From positions 3,355,296 through 3,419,295 of the forward strand of contig NC_021673.1 in assembly GCF_000247815.1 (NCBI RefSeq): a stretch of DNA of 64,000 nt. Reading direction: 5' to 3'. Source of the DNA: Ficedula albicollis (taxonomy: Eukaryota > Chordata > Aves > Passeriformes > Muscicapidae). The position numbers and the translations under genes were made by a program. The notes under the pieces are model-generated. The model worked only from the letters and a program-made list of their open reading frames with translations, was not told the origin of the DNA and searched no databases. Shown in pieces: positions 50,815 through 63,238 of this stretch (the first letter of the stretch is position 1; each line of letters starts with the position of its first letter).

Positions 50815-53471
50815 ACACTATGCCTCATTTTGGACAAAGTGAATTACTGCTTTGCAAGAATCAATTTTCTTTTCCTCTGTTTGTTCAGGCCGGATGAGGG
50901 CAAGCACAGAAAATTCCATTCCCAAAGTTTAAGATACCAAAGCATTAATGGTAAGCAAAACAGAGCCCTGACTTCCCTCTATGCTGCAGCCTTTTCTTAC
51001 TTTCAGTACTTAGTTCCTTTTATTAGCACAGCCTGATAACTTCCATCTATGTTTTACTTCAGCTGTCCCCTATTACAATTTTGGTAGAGTGTTGGTTTTT
51101 GGGTTTTTATTATTTTCCTTTGAGTGGTTTCAATTAAATTGAAATTCCCTGAAGATATGAGCATTGTAATTTGTCCTTACAAAGTACACTCTTTATCACT
51201 TCTGTAGAACCTGACAGCTCCTGCATTTCCTACTCCTCTAGCTTTACAGAATTTTCCTAACAAATAAAAAAACCCATCTAAAGCTCTTCTAAAACAGATT
51301 TTAGTAAGTGTTGCTCAGCCAATTCAAGAAAGATATCAAAATTTACACTATATAAAGATCTGATTAATTTCTTGATTATCTGCAAATTATCAAAAACTCT
51401 TTGAAACTTCTAATCTTCTATATCCCATCCCTTCATATATGTGGTCATAAAGCCCAGCCTTTCCTGAGCTTTGACAGTTTATGCTTTTCTGGGACGTATG
51501 TATAAAACTAAACAAGACTTGATATTTTTAAAAGCAAACTCCATTTAAAATGCCTGAAATTTATAAATAAAATAAATTCTTATGACACAACAATTCTTCT
51601 CCTTCACATTATGCTGCTTCACCAGTACAGATATGATGAGACACTGAAGGTTAATGACATCTCTATTCTGGATATCTGAGTATTTTGACATTGTAATAAC
51701 TTTGAATGTCTGTTTGATGGAGGTGCTGCTTCAGGCTCTCTGAAAATTCAGATGGACATGAGTGGGTCGTGCATCCAGAGGTCAAGATTGTCCAGCTTAT
51801 CTTTGCAGTGATAGACTCATGATAGCAGAGGCTATGGAACACAATTCATCCCTCCCTGGGCACAGAATTGCTTTTCTTGGCAGGTCTCCCACATAACATC
51901 ATCAATAAAATTATTGCCTTGATTGGCATTATTTTCCCTATTGCATTATCCATCAGATTTATTGTGCCCTTTTGTTATTGATGTCCCCGGAGGTCTGGGG
52001 AAATGACAAAACTCCTTAACTAAAGGCTGTAGACACTGAGATGCAAACTACCACACATTCAGGAAGCATCAGGCAAAACAAAACAAAACAAAAAAAGTAA
52101 TGTGAGAAGATTCCCTTTTCACAGCAGATCAATTATCCTTTTTAAGCATCTGCTATGTGATACTTCATTGCTAATATGAAATTAATACTGGGATCATAAA
52201 GATAACATGCTGCTCCATTCCAGCAGGGCTTTAAGTGCTGCTTGGCAAGGGCCTTCAGAATTGTTATTCCTCCACCACCAGGAAAACACGTTCTCTACCT
52301 GGCATATCAATGTTTTGCAAGAGCTCCTTGATTCATTTGCTTTCCTTGACTGGTGGTCTGTGTTTCCTTCCCTGGCTGTAGGTGTAAATGTTGTTTTTGC
52401 TGATCACGTTGGAGGTGGTAAGTGCTGCAACCTGTCCATCAACCTGTCCATCAGGCTCTGCTCTGAACCTGCTCAGCACAGGAGCAGACAGCTCTGACAG
52501 GCAGAGGAAAGAGGAAGAGCAGAGCAGAAAATGCAGCTCTGGGCCAGAGCCTTTTATTCCCATTGTCTCTGAGGACCTTCCCTGCCAGAACCTTCAAAAC
52601 AATTCCTTAACTCAAAATATTCCATTTATCAGAGTGTGGTGCCACTGTTAACAGCCTCAATTAGCCCTGTTGATGTGCTGAGTGATTATATGAAGATCAA
52701 ACTGCCTTATAAAGCCAGCATTGCTCCCCAGACTTGAGCCAGGCTCCCTGGAAGGTGCTCTCAGCCCTGAGGAAATGCCAAGGGTACCTTTAACAAAACA
52801 TTCCACTATTTATTTAGCACAGGCAGACTCCATAGGAGTGTTCCTGCAGCTGGTGATGGACCCAAGGGCAAGACTCCAGTCTTGGAGCTCCAGCAGCAGC
52901 ACAGCAAACTCTGATCCCCCCTGGGAAACCAGCTTACCCTTCCTGTCTGAGAGCAGGAGAAAAGTAATAAAATAGGCAAGGAAATGGAGTAATCTGTTGG
53001 TTTGGAAGGTGGTGAATACAAAGAGCAACTGATTGTATTTCCTGATGCCAAAGGAATAAATACAAGATGGTGTGAAGAAAACAGCCTGAAACAACCTTGG
53101 TATTGAGAAAAGGGTGCTTGGGAGTGTGGAAAAATGTCAAGTTGTTCAGAGAGGATGATCAAATGATCTTTCTTTGCCTCATGTGTACAATTCCTTGTCA
53201 TTTTCTCAGTGCAAAGTCAGAGGCTTTCTGAGCACAGGAGCTTGCATTCACTGAGCACTCTGAGACAGAATTCACAGACAATCTGTGCTGATGGCCCAGA
53301 TGAACATCCAACTCCTCCTCTACACTTCTAATCAACATCAAAAGCTTTCATGGGCCAAACTCCAGCCCATCTTGATAAAGGGATAGACAGATATAATGTG
53401 TTTCCCAAATTCTCACTGGGTAGAGAAAAAGATACGTCTACTATTGTGATTCCTCAAGCAAATATTCTCAA
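50815..53471. other. No recognisable feature
   Basis: About 2.7 kb of unique-looking sequence with an 'aaaac' run at 52076-52097. 'cctgtccatca' occurs twice near 52431-52452. An acceptor-like and a donor-like site flank about 30 bp near 52381-52420, but this is too little to call an exon. Confidence 0.5.
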
Positions 53472-53646
53472 GAAAATGTCTCCCAGAGCAGGCCTGGGGC
53501 TGCTACCCTGTCTCTTCCATTCTTAGGGAGGTGACAATAGAAAATGTCTCCCAGAGCAGGCCTGGGGCTGCAACCCCGTCTCTTTCATTCTTAGGGAGGT
53601 GACAATCCTGCTACCCTGTCTCTTCCATTCTTAGGGAGGTGACAAT
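53472..53646. repeat. 68-bp tandem repeat, two and a half copies
   Basis: Copies 53472-53539 and 53540-53607 are followed by a third, partial copy (53608-53646) holding only the last 40 bp. The third copy matches the first (gctaccctgtctcttcc) better than the second (gcaaccccgtctctttc), which shows that at least two separate events or gene-conversion-like exchange took place. Confidence 0.93.
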
Positions 53647-54454
53647 ACCTTTTTTTTGTTTTAACAGTTTCACTCTTCTCTACTACACTGAAAGATAAGG
53701 CTGAGACACTGCATGAACATTTGGAAACTGTAATTTTTTTTTTCCCTCCACGTGTCCTATTGTCCTCCTTTCCCATTGCACTTCTGACAGCCTGGGCTCC
53801 CAGCTGTGTCCCATATTGTGCTTAATGAACTCATTACGTTTGGACATTATTAGGACCTTCCACAGCACGTGTTCTTGCAACACCAGGATGGAATCCAAGG
53901 CACATAAATCTGCCTGTCTGAAAGGGAACCATCTCTATCCACGCTGGCTTCTCTCAGCTGCTTCCACAGACAAGAAATTGCTCTCAGCAGCACATGGCTT
54001 TGCCTTGCTCCCCAACAATGTGCTACTCGTCTTGGCAAATAGAGGGGTAATAAAACCCAAAATCAGTTTGGTTAGCTCAGGAGAGCCTGTTTGGAATAGG
54101 CACAGTTCTGAGAATAGCAGAAGGATCAAATTAAAGAGGAAGAAAAGTGACTGAAACGCAAGTCAGTGTTGGGTCAAGAGGTTAAGCTTGGAATTGGAAA
54201 AAAGCTTTGGACCATCAGCAGAAATAAGGCCTGAAAGTGCCTTCCAGAGAGAGGGGGAAAGTAAAAATAAACTTAGAATTTTGAGAGGACTCCATATAAT
54301 GTGACTACTTTGTAAACCCATTTCTCTGACACATGGAGACACTGCAGTGTTGAAGATACAGATTCCCAAGCACATGGCTCTGTCTTCCACCTTTCACCTT
54401 AAAGCACTGAGTAAACTCATGGCTCTGCCACGAGGAAAACTGGGATGAGGAAAA

Positions 54455-54596
54455 ATTCATCCCTGGAGGTGTTTCAAGGGCATATGGATGTGGCACTTCA
54501 GGACAGGGTTTAGTGATGAACCTGGTGATGCTGAGTTAATGGTTGGACCCAATGATCTTGAGGTCCTTTCCAGCCTAAAAGATTCTATGATTCTGA
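54455..54596 (+). mobile_element. CR1 LINE 3' fragment (sense), second subfamily
   Basis: 'catccctggaggtgtttcaa', then 'catatggatgtggcacttca', 'gttaatggttggacccaatg' and 'atcttgaggtcctttccagc', then 'gattctatgattctg'. This is the subfamily with 'gatggttggactagatgatc'. Its 3' end lies about 90 bp before the pentamer array. Confidence 0.92.
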
Positions 54597-54641
54597 AAGC
54601 TCTGACACAATAGGCAGTCATAGCCTGACAGAAAGAAATGT

Positions 54642-54684
54642 GTCTAGAGAAAATATTGTCTAGAGAAAAGAGTCTAGAGAAAGA
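54642..54684. repeat. Three short 'tctagagaaa' repeats leading into the pentamer array
   Basis: The motif occurs at about 54642, 54659 and 54671 with irregular spacers and ends directly at the array start. Confidence 0.8.
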
Positions 54685-55967
54685 TTTTCCTTTCCTTTCC
54701 TTTCCTTTCCTTTCCTTTCCTTTCCTTTCCTTTCCTTTCCTTTCCTTTCCTTTCCTTTCCTTTCCTTTCCTTTCCTTTCCTTTCCTTTCCTTTCCTTTCC
54801 TTTCCTTTCCTTTCCTTTCCTTTCCTTTCCTTTCCTTTCCTTTCCTTTCCTTTCCTTTCCTTTCCTTTCCTTTCCTTTCCTTTCCTTTCCTTTCCTTTCC
54901 TTTCCTTTCCTTTCCTTTCCTTTCCTTTCCTTTCCTTTCCTTTCCTTTCCTTTCCTTTCCTTTCCTTTCCTTTCCTTTCCTTTCCTTTCCTTTCCTTTCC
55001 TTTCCTTTCCTTTCCTTTCCTTTCCTTTCCTTTCCTTTCCTTTCCTTTCCTTTCCTTTCCTTTCCTTTCCTTTCCTTTCCTTTCCTTTCCTTTCCTTTCC
55101 TTTCCTTTCCTTTCCTTTCCTTTCCTTTCCTTTCCTTTCCTTTCCTTTCCTTTCCTTTCCTTTCCTTTCCTTTCCTTTCCTTTCCTTTCCTTTCCTTTCC
55201 TTTCCTTTCCTTTCCTTTCCTTTCCTTTCCTTTCCTTTCCTTTCCTTTCCTTTCCTTTCCTTTCCTTTCCTTTCCTTTCCTTTCCTTTCCTTTCCTTTCC
55301 TTTCCTTTCCTTTCCTTTCCTTTCCTTTCCTTTCCTTTCCTTTCCTTTCCTTTCCTTTCCTTTCCTTTCCTTTCCTTTCCTTTCCTTTCCTTTCCTTTCC
55401 TTTCCTTTCCTTTCCTTTCCTTTCCTTTCCTTTCCTTTCCTTTCCTTTCCTTTCCTTTCCTTTCCTTTCCTTTCCTTTCCTTTCCTTTCCTTTCCTTTCC
55501 TTTCCTTTCCTTTCCTTTCCTTTCCTTTCCTTTCCTTTCCTTTCCTTTCCTTTCCTTTCCTTTCCTTTCCTTTCCTTTCCTTTCCTTTCCTTTCCTTTCC
55601 TTTCCTTTCCTTTCCTTTCCTTTCCTTTCCTTTCCTTTCCTTTCCTTTCCTTTCCTTTCCTTTCCTTTCCTTTCCTTTCCTTTCCTTTCCTTTCCTTTCC
55701 TTTCCTTTCCTTTCCTTTCCTTTCCTTTCCTTTCCTTTCCTTTCCTTTCCTTTCCTTTCCTTTCCTTTCCTTTCCTTTCCTTTCCTTTCCTTTCCTTTCC
55801 TTTCCTTTCCTTTCCTTTCCTTTCCTTTCCTTTCCTTTCCTTTCCTTTCCTTTCCTTTCCTTTCCTTTCCTTTCCTTTCCTTTCCTTTCCTTTCCTTTCC
55901 TTTCCTTTCCTTTCCTTTCCTTTCCTTTCCTTTCCTTTCCTTTCCTTCTTTCCTTTCCTTTCCTTTC
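54685..55967. repeat. TTTCC pentanucleotide array, about 1.28 kb
   Basis: About 250 perfect TTTCC units are followed by one imperfect unit (ttccttctttcc) near 55945 and a few more units. It is pure pyrimidine on plus and pure purine (GGAAA) on minus, a candidate triplex-forming sequence. Because five and three share no factor, every frame cycles through the same five residues (Phe-Pro-Phe-Leu-Ser on plus, Lys-Glu-Arg-Lys-Gly on minus), so the apparent 440-residue proteins are artefacts. Confidence 0.98.
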
Positions 55968-58241
55968 TGTAAATATTCAGTTTTATTCATACACCACCAC
56001 TTGACTATTATTATGAATAAAGTAGCTTTACCACTCCGAGGGAAAAAAATAAAAAGGCAAATATAAATGAATGGAAGTGATTCATTCCCGTGTAATAATT
56101 ATCTTTTCAGCTAGTGATTAAGACTGTCTCTATATTCATCTTCAATATCTGCTCATGGATCTCCATATGAGAGTTCTAGAAGATGAGCTGGCCCTGTGTG
56201 CTCTGTAGGGTGGCAGAATATGGCCCTAAGGGAATTCCTTGGAAGGTCAGAACAATGCAGGGCCAAAACAATTTCATATGAGCAATCACAGACATACAGG
56301 TACATGCAGAACTCATTGGCCAATAAATGATGTGTTCTTTTATTTTATCAATTCTAGAGGTGTCAAAAGAACCCTAAAAGAAACTCATCAAAGCACAGCT
56401 AGAAGATGTCAGTTGTACCCATTACAGCATTGTTTACATTTCTGTCAAATTCAAGCTACTACAGCAGAAATCTTATCTGCAAATCCTGTGTGAACAGGAG
56501 ACAATGGAAACTGAAAAAATTGATAATTTTCCTCTCTTGGATGTGTCTGTTGAAGTGAAAGCTGGAAATCCTGATTATAGATATCAAGCTTTCAGATGAT
56601 GAAGTTTATAAATTGACAGGATGGTCATCGGATCAGACTCAACCCAACTTGCTATGATTCACATTTTCCTTTTGGTGTCATGTGGAACTGGAACATCCCT
56701 GGTGGCTCAGAAAACAATCACAGTGCTATTCCTTTCCACTGGATAACTTTGTCATCGTGCATCCCAGTGAAACCCAGGACATAAACACGTAAATCCAATC
56801 AAGCTGAAGTCCCCTCTTCTCCCACGTGCCCACTGCTCAGTTTGAAATAGGTTGACTCATGTCTCAAAGACACAGTGAAAATGCCTCTCTCCCCATGGGG
56901 GGGTTCCTTCAGAGCCCTGGGTGGGAGGTATCTCATTAAAATGTGAACCTCTAAACCCAAAATAATTTCCACAGATTCCTTGTATAGTCCCTTAGATGTA
57001 ATCAGCACATCCCATAGAGTTCACAGCCTTTGTTAGATTATCACAAATTATGTATTTCAAAGCAACAGATTAATTACGTCCTATTTATCTATATTTTCTA
57101 TCAGGAAGAAGGGAGAGAAAGAAAACTATTTGAGAAACAGCATTAAAAGATTCAGTCCAACCATTAAAAGTTGCCAAAGCTACACTCAGCTGATGAGTAG
57201 CATCTTATAGTGGGCAGCAAATTAAGGTTAAAAAATGTGTTTAGCAACAGTTTTTTTCTTGTTGCTCCAACCTCCTCTCTTTTCTTTCCTCACATCAGAT
57301 CATGTGTAAATTCTGTTCAGGTCTTCATTCGCACCCACCTTGAGCTTAAAATGTAATTTCAGCTCAGCTGAAATGGCACTGAAAAAACGTGGTTGTCATC
57401 ATGTGCCTCTCAAGAACATCAGATAATGAAGGTTTGATCCTTTAGAAACTCTTTGGGACAGAGAATTTTGGCCAAAGATTTCACAGTTTCATCATGGTGT
57501 ATAATTTATCAGTTCTCCATTATTGCCCTATTTCCTTGGGTACTCTGTGGAGAGGGTTTCCTTTAAGCTCTTGGGATAACTGCAAGAACAGTGCTGTAGA
57601 CAGGGACAATTTCCCAGGCTGGTTTCTCATGGAAACACAGGATCTGCCCACCCTGGTCAGCATTTGATAAAAACTTTTGAAAATTATCAGAACACTTCCC
57701 AATATCCAATCTAAAGAAAAGCAAACTAAGAAAGAGAAAGCTGCATTGATCTCCAGCACTGGGAGATCCACTTCAGCAGCACCCAAAGGATGCAATTTAT
57801 TAAGACAAAAAAAAAAATCCAGCTGTCCAAAGCCCTCCTTTCTGCATTATTGCTGACCCTCATGGCTGCACAGAGCTACATTCAAGTGGCCTCCTTGGGC
57901 TTCCTCATCCAAGCAGAGGGTTAAAGAGAGGAATAAAGGTGGACCACAACAAGAAAATAAAGGAGAAACCATCAATGTCACATGAGAGTCAGCTGGCAAA
58001 ACCTAGGGTGAATTTTAATGGTTTACCATTTAATTTGCTTTGCCTGACCTTGGAAATATCCTTGTGTTTAAACATGGAAGCAATCCTAGGAATTAGGTAC
58101 TGGTTACTCAGAATAACTTTGGATTTTCTTCACCACACTTTCTGGCTCAGGCCAGTCTGGTGAAGTGGAATCTCACTTTTTTGTTTTTGTTCCCCAGGAA
58201 TATATTCTGCACCAAAGACCAGCTTTTCTTTGAAGCCACCA
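55968..58241. other. No recognisable feature
   Basis: Unique-looking AT-rich sequence. A 19-bp palindrome with 9-bp arms (atttcagct-c-agctgaaat) lies at 57356-57374. It is too short to assign a role. Confidence 0.5.
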
Positions 58242-58392
58242 CTCAAATAAAACCCCCAAAACCAACCAACCAACCAACCAACCAACCAACCAAACAACCA
58301 ACCAACCGAAAACAAAAACACCAAAAATCCCCACAAATAAAGAAAAAACCGAAAACCTCCACCTCAAAACAAACAAACCCCAACCAAATCCT
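58242..58392 (+). repeat. CCAA microsatellite in an A/C-rich tract
   Basis: About eleven 'accaa/ccaa' units (58260-58308) sit inside about 150 bp with almost no G or T on the plus strand. Composition and strand match the tract at 2480-2668. Confidence 0.93.
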
Positions 58393-59909
58393 CCACATGC
58401 AGTAGAAGAGGTGATTCTGCATTTTATGGTATTTCCTCCCTCACATCCCAGAGTTCACTTCTGTCCCTGGAGTTTGTTGCCAGCTGCAGCAAATGAGGCA
58501 TGGGATGAGTTTGTATGTTTTTCTGAAACATGTAACTCACTGGGGAAAGCAGTGTGGGGACACAGAAAGAAAAGGAAGAGAATGAGTTTCTCTCAGCAAA
58601 TAAGACTAAATATGTGATAACCTGGAGTCAGCACAGTGGGAGCCTGTTTTGGACAAGCAGAATAAATTTTGTGCTGGAGTCTGGATAGGATGGAGCACAG
58701 AGGGCTCTCCAGGGCACAGCTTGTCTGCCATTAGACATGTCCAGAGAGCTGGGTATTTTATTGAAGATTGTTTTATTCAGAAACAGCATAAAATGAAAGC
58801 ACCGTGTGAGGCAGAGAATATTTTTTTCAGTAATATTTTGCACATTTTGGGTGTGTGGATGTCTCCCACTTAGATGAAACCAAAATGTTATGGCATGGAT
58901 TGAGATGTCTTTTGGGTTGTTTAATTCTATCCTGCACTGCTTGGCTCTAATTGACCACAAAATCCTCCTTGATGGACAATAATCACAGGTTTTTTAAAAA
59001 TAATTCTGGCTCATGCTCTGCAAAGGAGTGCGGTGTTCTGTGTTATCTTCAAGTCAACAATGAAAATATTGACAGTTTTTAAATCAAAGTAATGCAGGAT
59101 AACATGAAAACAACCCTTTCAAAAAGCAAAACAAACTAATAAGCAAATCCCAAACCCAAACCAGAACACTAGGCCTTACAGGTCATAAATAAGCAGGTGA
59201 ATAAAGCCTAATAATTACTCAGTGCCAGTCATCCAGCTCCAGTCCAAAAGGCCATAATTAGCATCTCTCTAAAATGGAAATTATTGTGGTTTTCTCTTTC
59301 TCCTGCCTTTTTGATGTGTTTCCCAAAGCAAACCAAACGTCCTGGTTTGCTCCCACGTGAAGAGACCTCCTCAAGGCAATCTTCATCTCTGCAGCAAAAA
59401 GCAGCAACTTCTGCAGAGTGCCTTGAGTGAGAAAGGAGGACATTGAGTACTTCACATCAAGGTAACCTCAGCATTACAGCTACACACAAAATTAATTTAG
59501 CTCCAAGTACCTGCTGTACCTCCTCTGATCTCCAGCATAGGGAATAACACCAAACTCTCTTTTTGACTCCTTCACAGTGTTTTTTCTTTTCAACTGTTCT
59601 GAAGTTAATAGTATATGTTTGCATTAGCTGAGAGGAAATTGAAATTTCTTCAATAGAAGATGTGAATTCTTTCCTTCTGCTGACCCTCTGTGAGAAATGA
59701 GGTGTCCACCATTGGGTAAAAATCCCATAGGAATGTGTCAAGCACCTCAAGGATGCTGTAGCCATGTCTGTCCCCAGCTCTGGCCATGCTGGAAATGACA
59801 AAGTCAGCCTGGAGACACCAATCTGTGCTGCACTGCTTCCTGTCCACATCAAGCTCCTTGTGGGATCTCTGCCTCACCCAGCTTAATCCAGGTGAATTGG
59901 CTTAAATAT
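58393..59909. other. No recognisable feature
   Basis: Unique-looking sequence. Overlapping minus-strand open frames at 59457-59877 (131 and 75 codons) have no family that I recognise. Confidence 0.45.
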
Positions 59910-60129
59910 TGGGTTGATTTAGATGGGGTATTAGGAAGAAATTATTCACTCAGAGGGTGGTGATGCCCTGGCACCCCCCAAGTGTCCAAGGCCAGGCTGG
60001 ACAGGGCTTGGAGCAGCCTGGGACAGTGGAAAGTGTCCCTGCCCATGGCAGGGGGTGGGAAGTGGATGATCTTTAAGGTCCTTTCCAACCCAAAACATTT
60101 TGTGATTCTATGATTTTGTGATTCTATGA
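59910..60129 (+). mobile_element. CR1 LINE 3' region (sense)
   Basis: 'ttagatggggtattaggaag', then 'gtgtccaaggccaggctgga', 'gtgtccctgcccatggcagg' and 'ggtcctttccaacccaaaac', then 'tgattctatgattttgtgat' with three to four tail octamers. Confidence 0.95.
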
Positions 60130-62107
60130 AAAAAACAAAGTTTTGCCAGCCAAGGCCAATGCAAGACCATCAGGTAAGGGAATTCCTCAGGGGCTCAGCA
60201 GGGAGATTCAAGAGGTGCTGATGAGATGCTGGAGCTGGCTGGAGGTTCTGGTGTCTTCAGGGAGCTGCAGGGCTCCAAAACATCTGCATGGACATCACAC
60301 TTCCAAACTCATGGACCCAAGGTCTTCCTATGATCCTGTGGGGTTTTCCCCCCTTTTTCTTGTATGTGCTATTTGTTACTCTTCATGTTTGTGACTTTAA
60401 CTCTCAAAGAGCAGATTCATTTTGTCATTCTTGACAGAGCAGGTGAATCTAGGTCTTAGCAATGCTTATATTCTAATTTTCTGACTGGAAACATTTTCCA
60501 GTAATAAACTATGCAACAGATTCTCCTGCTCTTTAATTTGCCATTTAATCAATGTGTTCACATCATGCTCAGTAAATGGTGCACTGTCAGTTTAATTTGT
60601 TCAACTCTTGTTGTGCTGCTTGTTTCCACCCCTCCTTGCTTTCCCCCTCCCCAGTACATTACCAACATATCATTTTGCATCCCATATGGGATTTCTCTGC
60701 TTTAACCTAGTAAATCTTTTAATTCCTAATTTGGTATTCTGCTCTAATAGATTCACCCATGAAAAGAGCCCAGAAGGCTGGAGCTAAGAAAAATCACTTT
60801 CATTTTCTCACATACTATTGAGTGGTTTAATGTAAAATACACATGCAGTGCACAGTTTGTGATCTCAGATTTTATCATCCCCACGTTGCAGAGCTGAGTC
60901 AAACCTGATCAGGTTTTTGATGAAGGGATAAAGTTTCAAGTCTAGGCTGGAACCACTTAATAATGGTGAGATACTGAAAAAGAAGCAGTTGCATAACAGC
61001 AAGGAACAGTTCACAAGAGAGACTGAAATTTGGCTCCAAAGCCAAGTGTGAAATGTGGACACCACAAGTCATCCAAAGCAGAACTTAGAACTTAATTAAC
61101 CTTGCTGCTTCGCTATTAAGGATCTCCATTTAAATTAATGATCCAGATTAAAGTGTTAAAATAGCAAATGGACAATTATATTTAATCATAAATGCTATTT
61201 CTATTTATCACTTACATTTTTAGCTTTTTTTTTCCCCCACCCTGAAAAAAGGTTGATGATAACTGAGTTGGGAGACAGAGTTTGGAATTCATTTTTTAAT
61301 AACTGGGGAAGGTATGTCAGGAATATTTTAAGTGGATATATACTTTAATTTCTATTTTCCAATGATTTTTCCATGTTGGACCATGTCATTTAGTTCATTC
61401 TGATTTGGTTTCTAGCAATTCATAATTTAATCAAGAATTACTGTCTAAGAATTGAAGAGAAATTAAAAGCACATTTGGAAATGCACACACACAATGTTCT
61501 AAGCTCCCCTACCCTGACTGAGGAAGGGAAAACAAAGTTGCTCATGACATTGAAATTTATTGAGAATTACATGATGCCCTGAACAAAGAAAGAATCATGT
61601 GGCGTTAGTGAATTGGCTGTACTGCTCCTGGACAAAGAGTTCTTCCCAGTTAATTATTAGTGTTTAAATTATAAGCAGAGATATTTTAGTCTCTTTCTGC
61701 TGTTAATAAAAAGAGCCTGACACCTCCGTGGCATGAATCATATTTTGACTTCAGTCACTCTTTGGTCTCCTTGGTTAAAGATGAAGCCTGTACTCACTGC
61801 CCTCCTAATTCAGAAATAATAGAGTTTCTACTTTTTTTTTTCCCATTTTCCTCCTCAGTTTCACAACATGTTGTGACCTCTAATGGTTCTCTCAGCTCGC
61901 AGATTGTGTCTTTTCATGAGGGTTTCGGTCAGCTTTGTTTTCTTGGAAACTAAAACTAAATTACTATGAGTGCTCTAAGGTCTTTAATTGCCAGGATGAA
62001 GAGTGGTGTTCACCTGCATGGTTTGTTCAGAAAAGAATAAAAAATTTGGTCTTATTGCTACAACAATCCCATTTTTCAGCTAATTCCAGGTGATTCTCTT
62101 GCAAGGA
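60130..62107. other. No recognisable feature
   Basis: About 2 kb of AT-rich unique-looking sequence. No gene or repeat family is recognised. Confidence 0.5.
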
Positions 62108-62252
62108 CATCCCATCCCTGGAAGTGTCCAAGGCCAGGTTGGAGAGAGCTTGGAGACAGTGGGATATGGGAGATGTCCCTGCTCATGGCAGGGGGTTGGA
62201 ATGAGATGAACTTTAAGATCCCTTTCAACCCAAAACATTCTAGGATTCTATT
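62108..62252 (+). mobile_element. CR1 LINE 3' region (sense)
   Basis: 'catcccatccctggaagtgt', then 'ccaaggccaggttggagaga', 'gtccctgctcatggcagggg' and 'ccctttcaacccaaaacatt', then 'ctaggattctatt'. Confidence 0.94.
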
Positions 62253-63116
62253 ATATTTTCTTCCCTCTGCCCTCAGATCACATTACAAATATTTTTTTTC
62301 AAAATCTACTGTGAATGTTTGCAAATATGGAGTTTGATGACTTTTGTCAAGATTTGTCTCTTAAGCATGATTTGGTGTTGGGTTTGGTTTTTTGTGGCTT
62401 TTTTTTTTCATTTCACAGCCTTAATTTTTCCTTTTACAAGCCTAATTTTGGGGGTTGGTGAGTCCCTTCCATGGCAGTGGGATTGGTTTTAAGGAGTGTC
62501 CACCCTCCACGTCCTCCAGCATCAATGTCACAGGCATGACCTTGCTGCCATTTACTGGGCATTATAAAAATCCTGCAAAGTCTGTTCCTTCAGGGTGTCT
62601 GTGGATTTAAGAATGCCAACAGTTTCAAGACACGATAAACAAAAATTCTGATGTGTCAACGTGAGCTACAAAAGGAGAAAAGAAAGACAAGCCAGTAAAA
62701 AAACAACCCTTCTGAAGAAAAGTGCCAGTTGTACTCTGACTTCTGAACATCTCTAAAGCACTAAAAACAGACGCGAAGAAAATGCTCTAAAATTGCTCTT
62801 GTTGTTATTGTCTCTAAGGAAACAACTTCCCAGGAATCTGCACGTGGAGTGTGCAGGCTCTTTGATGTGCAGCCAACTCTCTCTTCCAGCACACTTCCCA
62901 ACTCTCTGGCACATCAGGCCTGTCCACCAAGATCTCTCCTGCCCTGTCTCAGCTGAGGCCTCGCTTCATGCAGGGTTTGAACTCTGATGCTCCAGAAAAG
63001 CCACGATCCAGACTTGCCACGACATGAAATACACAGAGCCATGACTAAACTGAGGGATTCTGCCTTAAGATACTCCTGCAATCCAACAGCACTGCCAGGA
63101 GAGCTAGAATAGCACA
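62253..63116. other. No recognisable feature
   Basis: Unique-looking sequence with a T-run near 62400-62410. Confidence 0.5.
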
Positions 63117-63238
63117 GGAGCTGGGGGATGTGGGAGGCACAAGGCAGATTTTTTTTCTGCCTGTTCGTTTGTGGTGTGGAGCTGGGGGATGTGGGAGGCA
63201 CAAGGCAGAATTTTTTTCTGTCTGTTCGTTTGTGGTGG
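63117..63238. repeat. 61-bp tandem duplication
   Basis: Copies 63117-63177 and 63178-63238 differ at a few bases (cagatttttttt/cagaattttttt, ctgcctg/ctgtctg). Confidence 0.93.

Noticed and set aside
52381..52420. Possible micro-exon between 'ggctgtag' and 'ggtaagt'
   Set aside because: AG and GTAAGT motifs occur often by chance. About 30 bp without a reading-frame partner cannot be supported.
54638..55990. Open frames of about 440 residues with Phe-Pro-Phe-Leu-Ser or Lys-Glu-Arg-Lys-Gly repeats
   Set aside because: The pentamer lacks stops in every frame, so long frames are unavoidable and identical in all three.
57356..57374. 19-bp palindrome as a possible regulatory site
   Set aside because: Nine-base arms in 64 kb of AT-rich DNA are expected by chance, and no neighbouring gene or partner motif gives it meaning.
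59457..59877. Overlapping minus-strand frames of 131 and 75 codons
   Set aside because: Two different frames are open over the same stretch, neither resembles a family I know, and there is no splice or promoter support.
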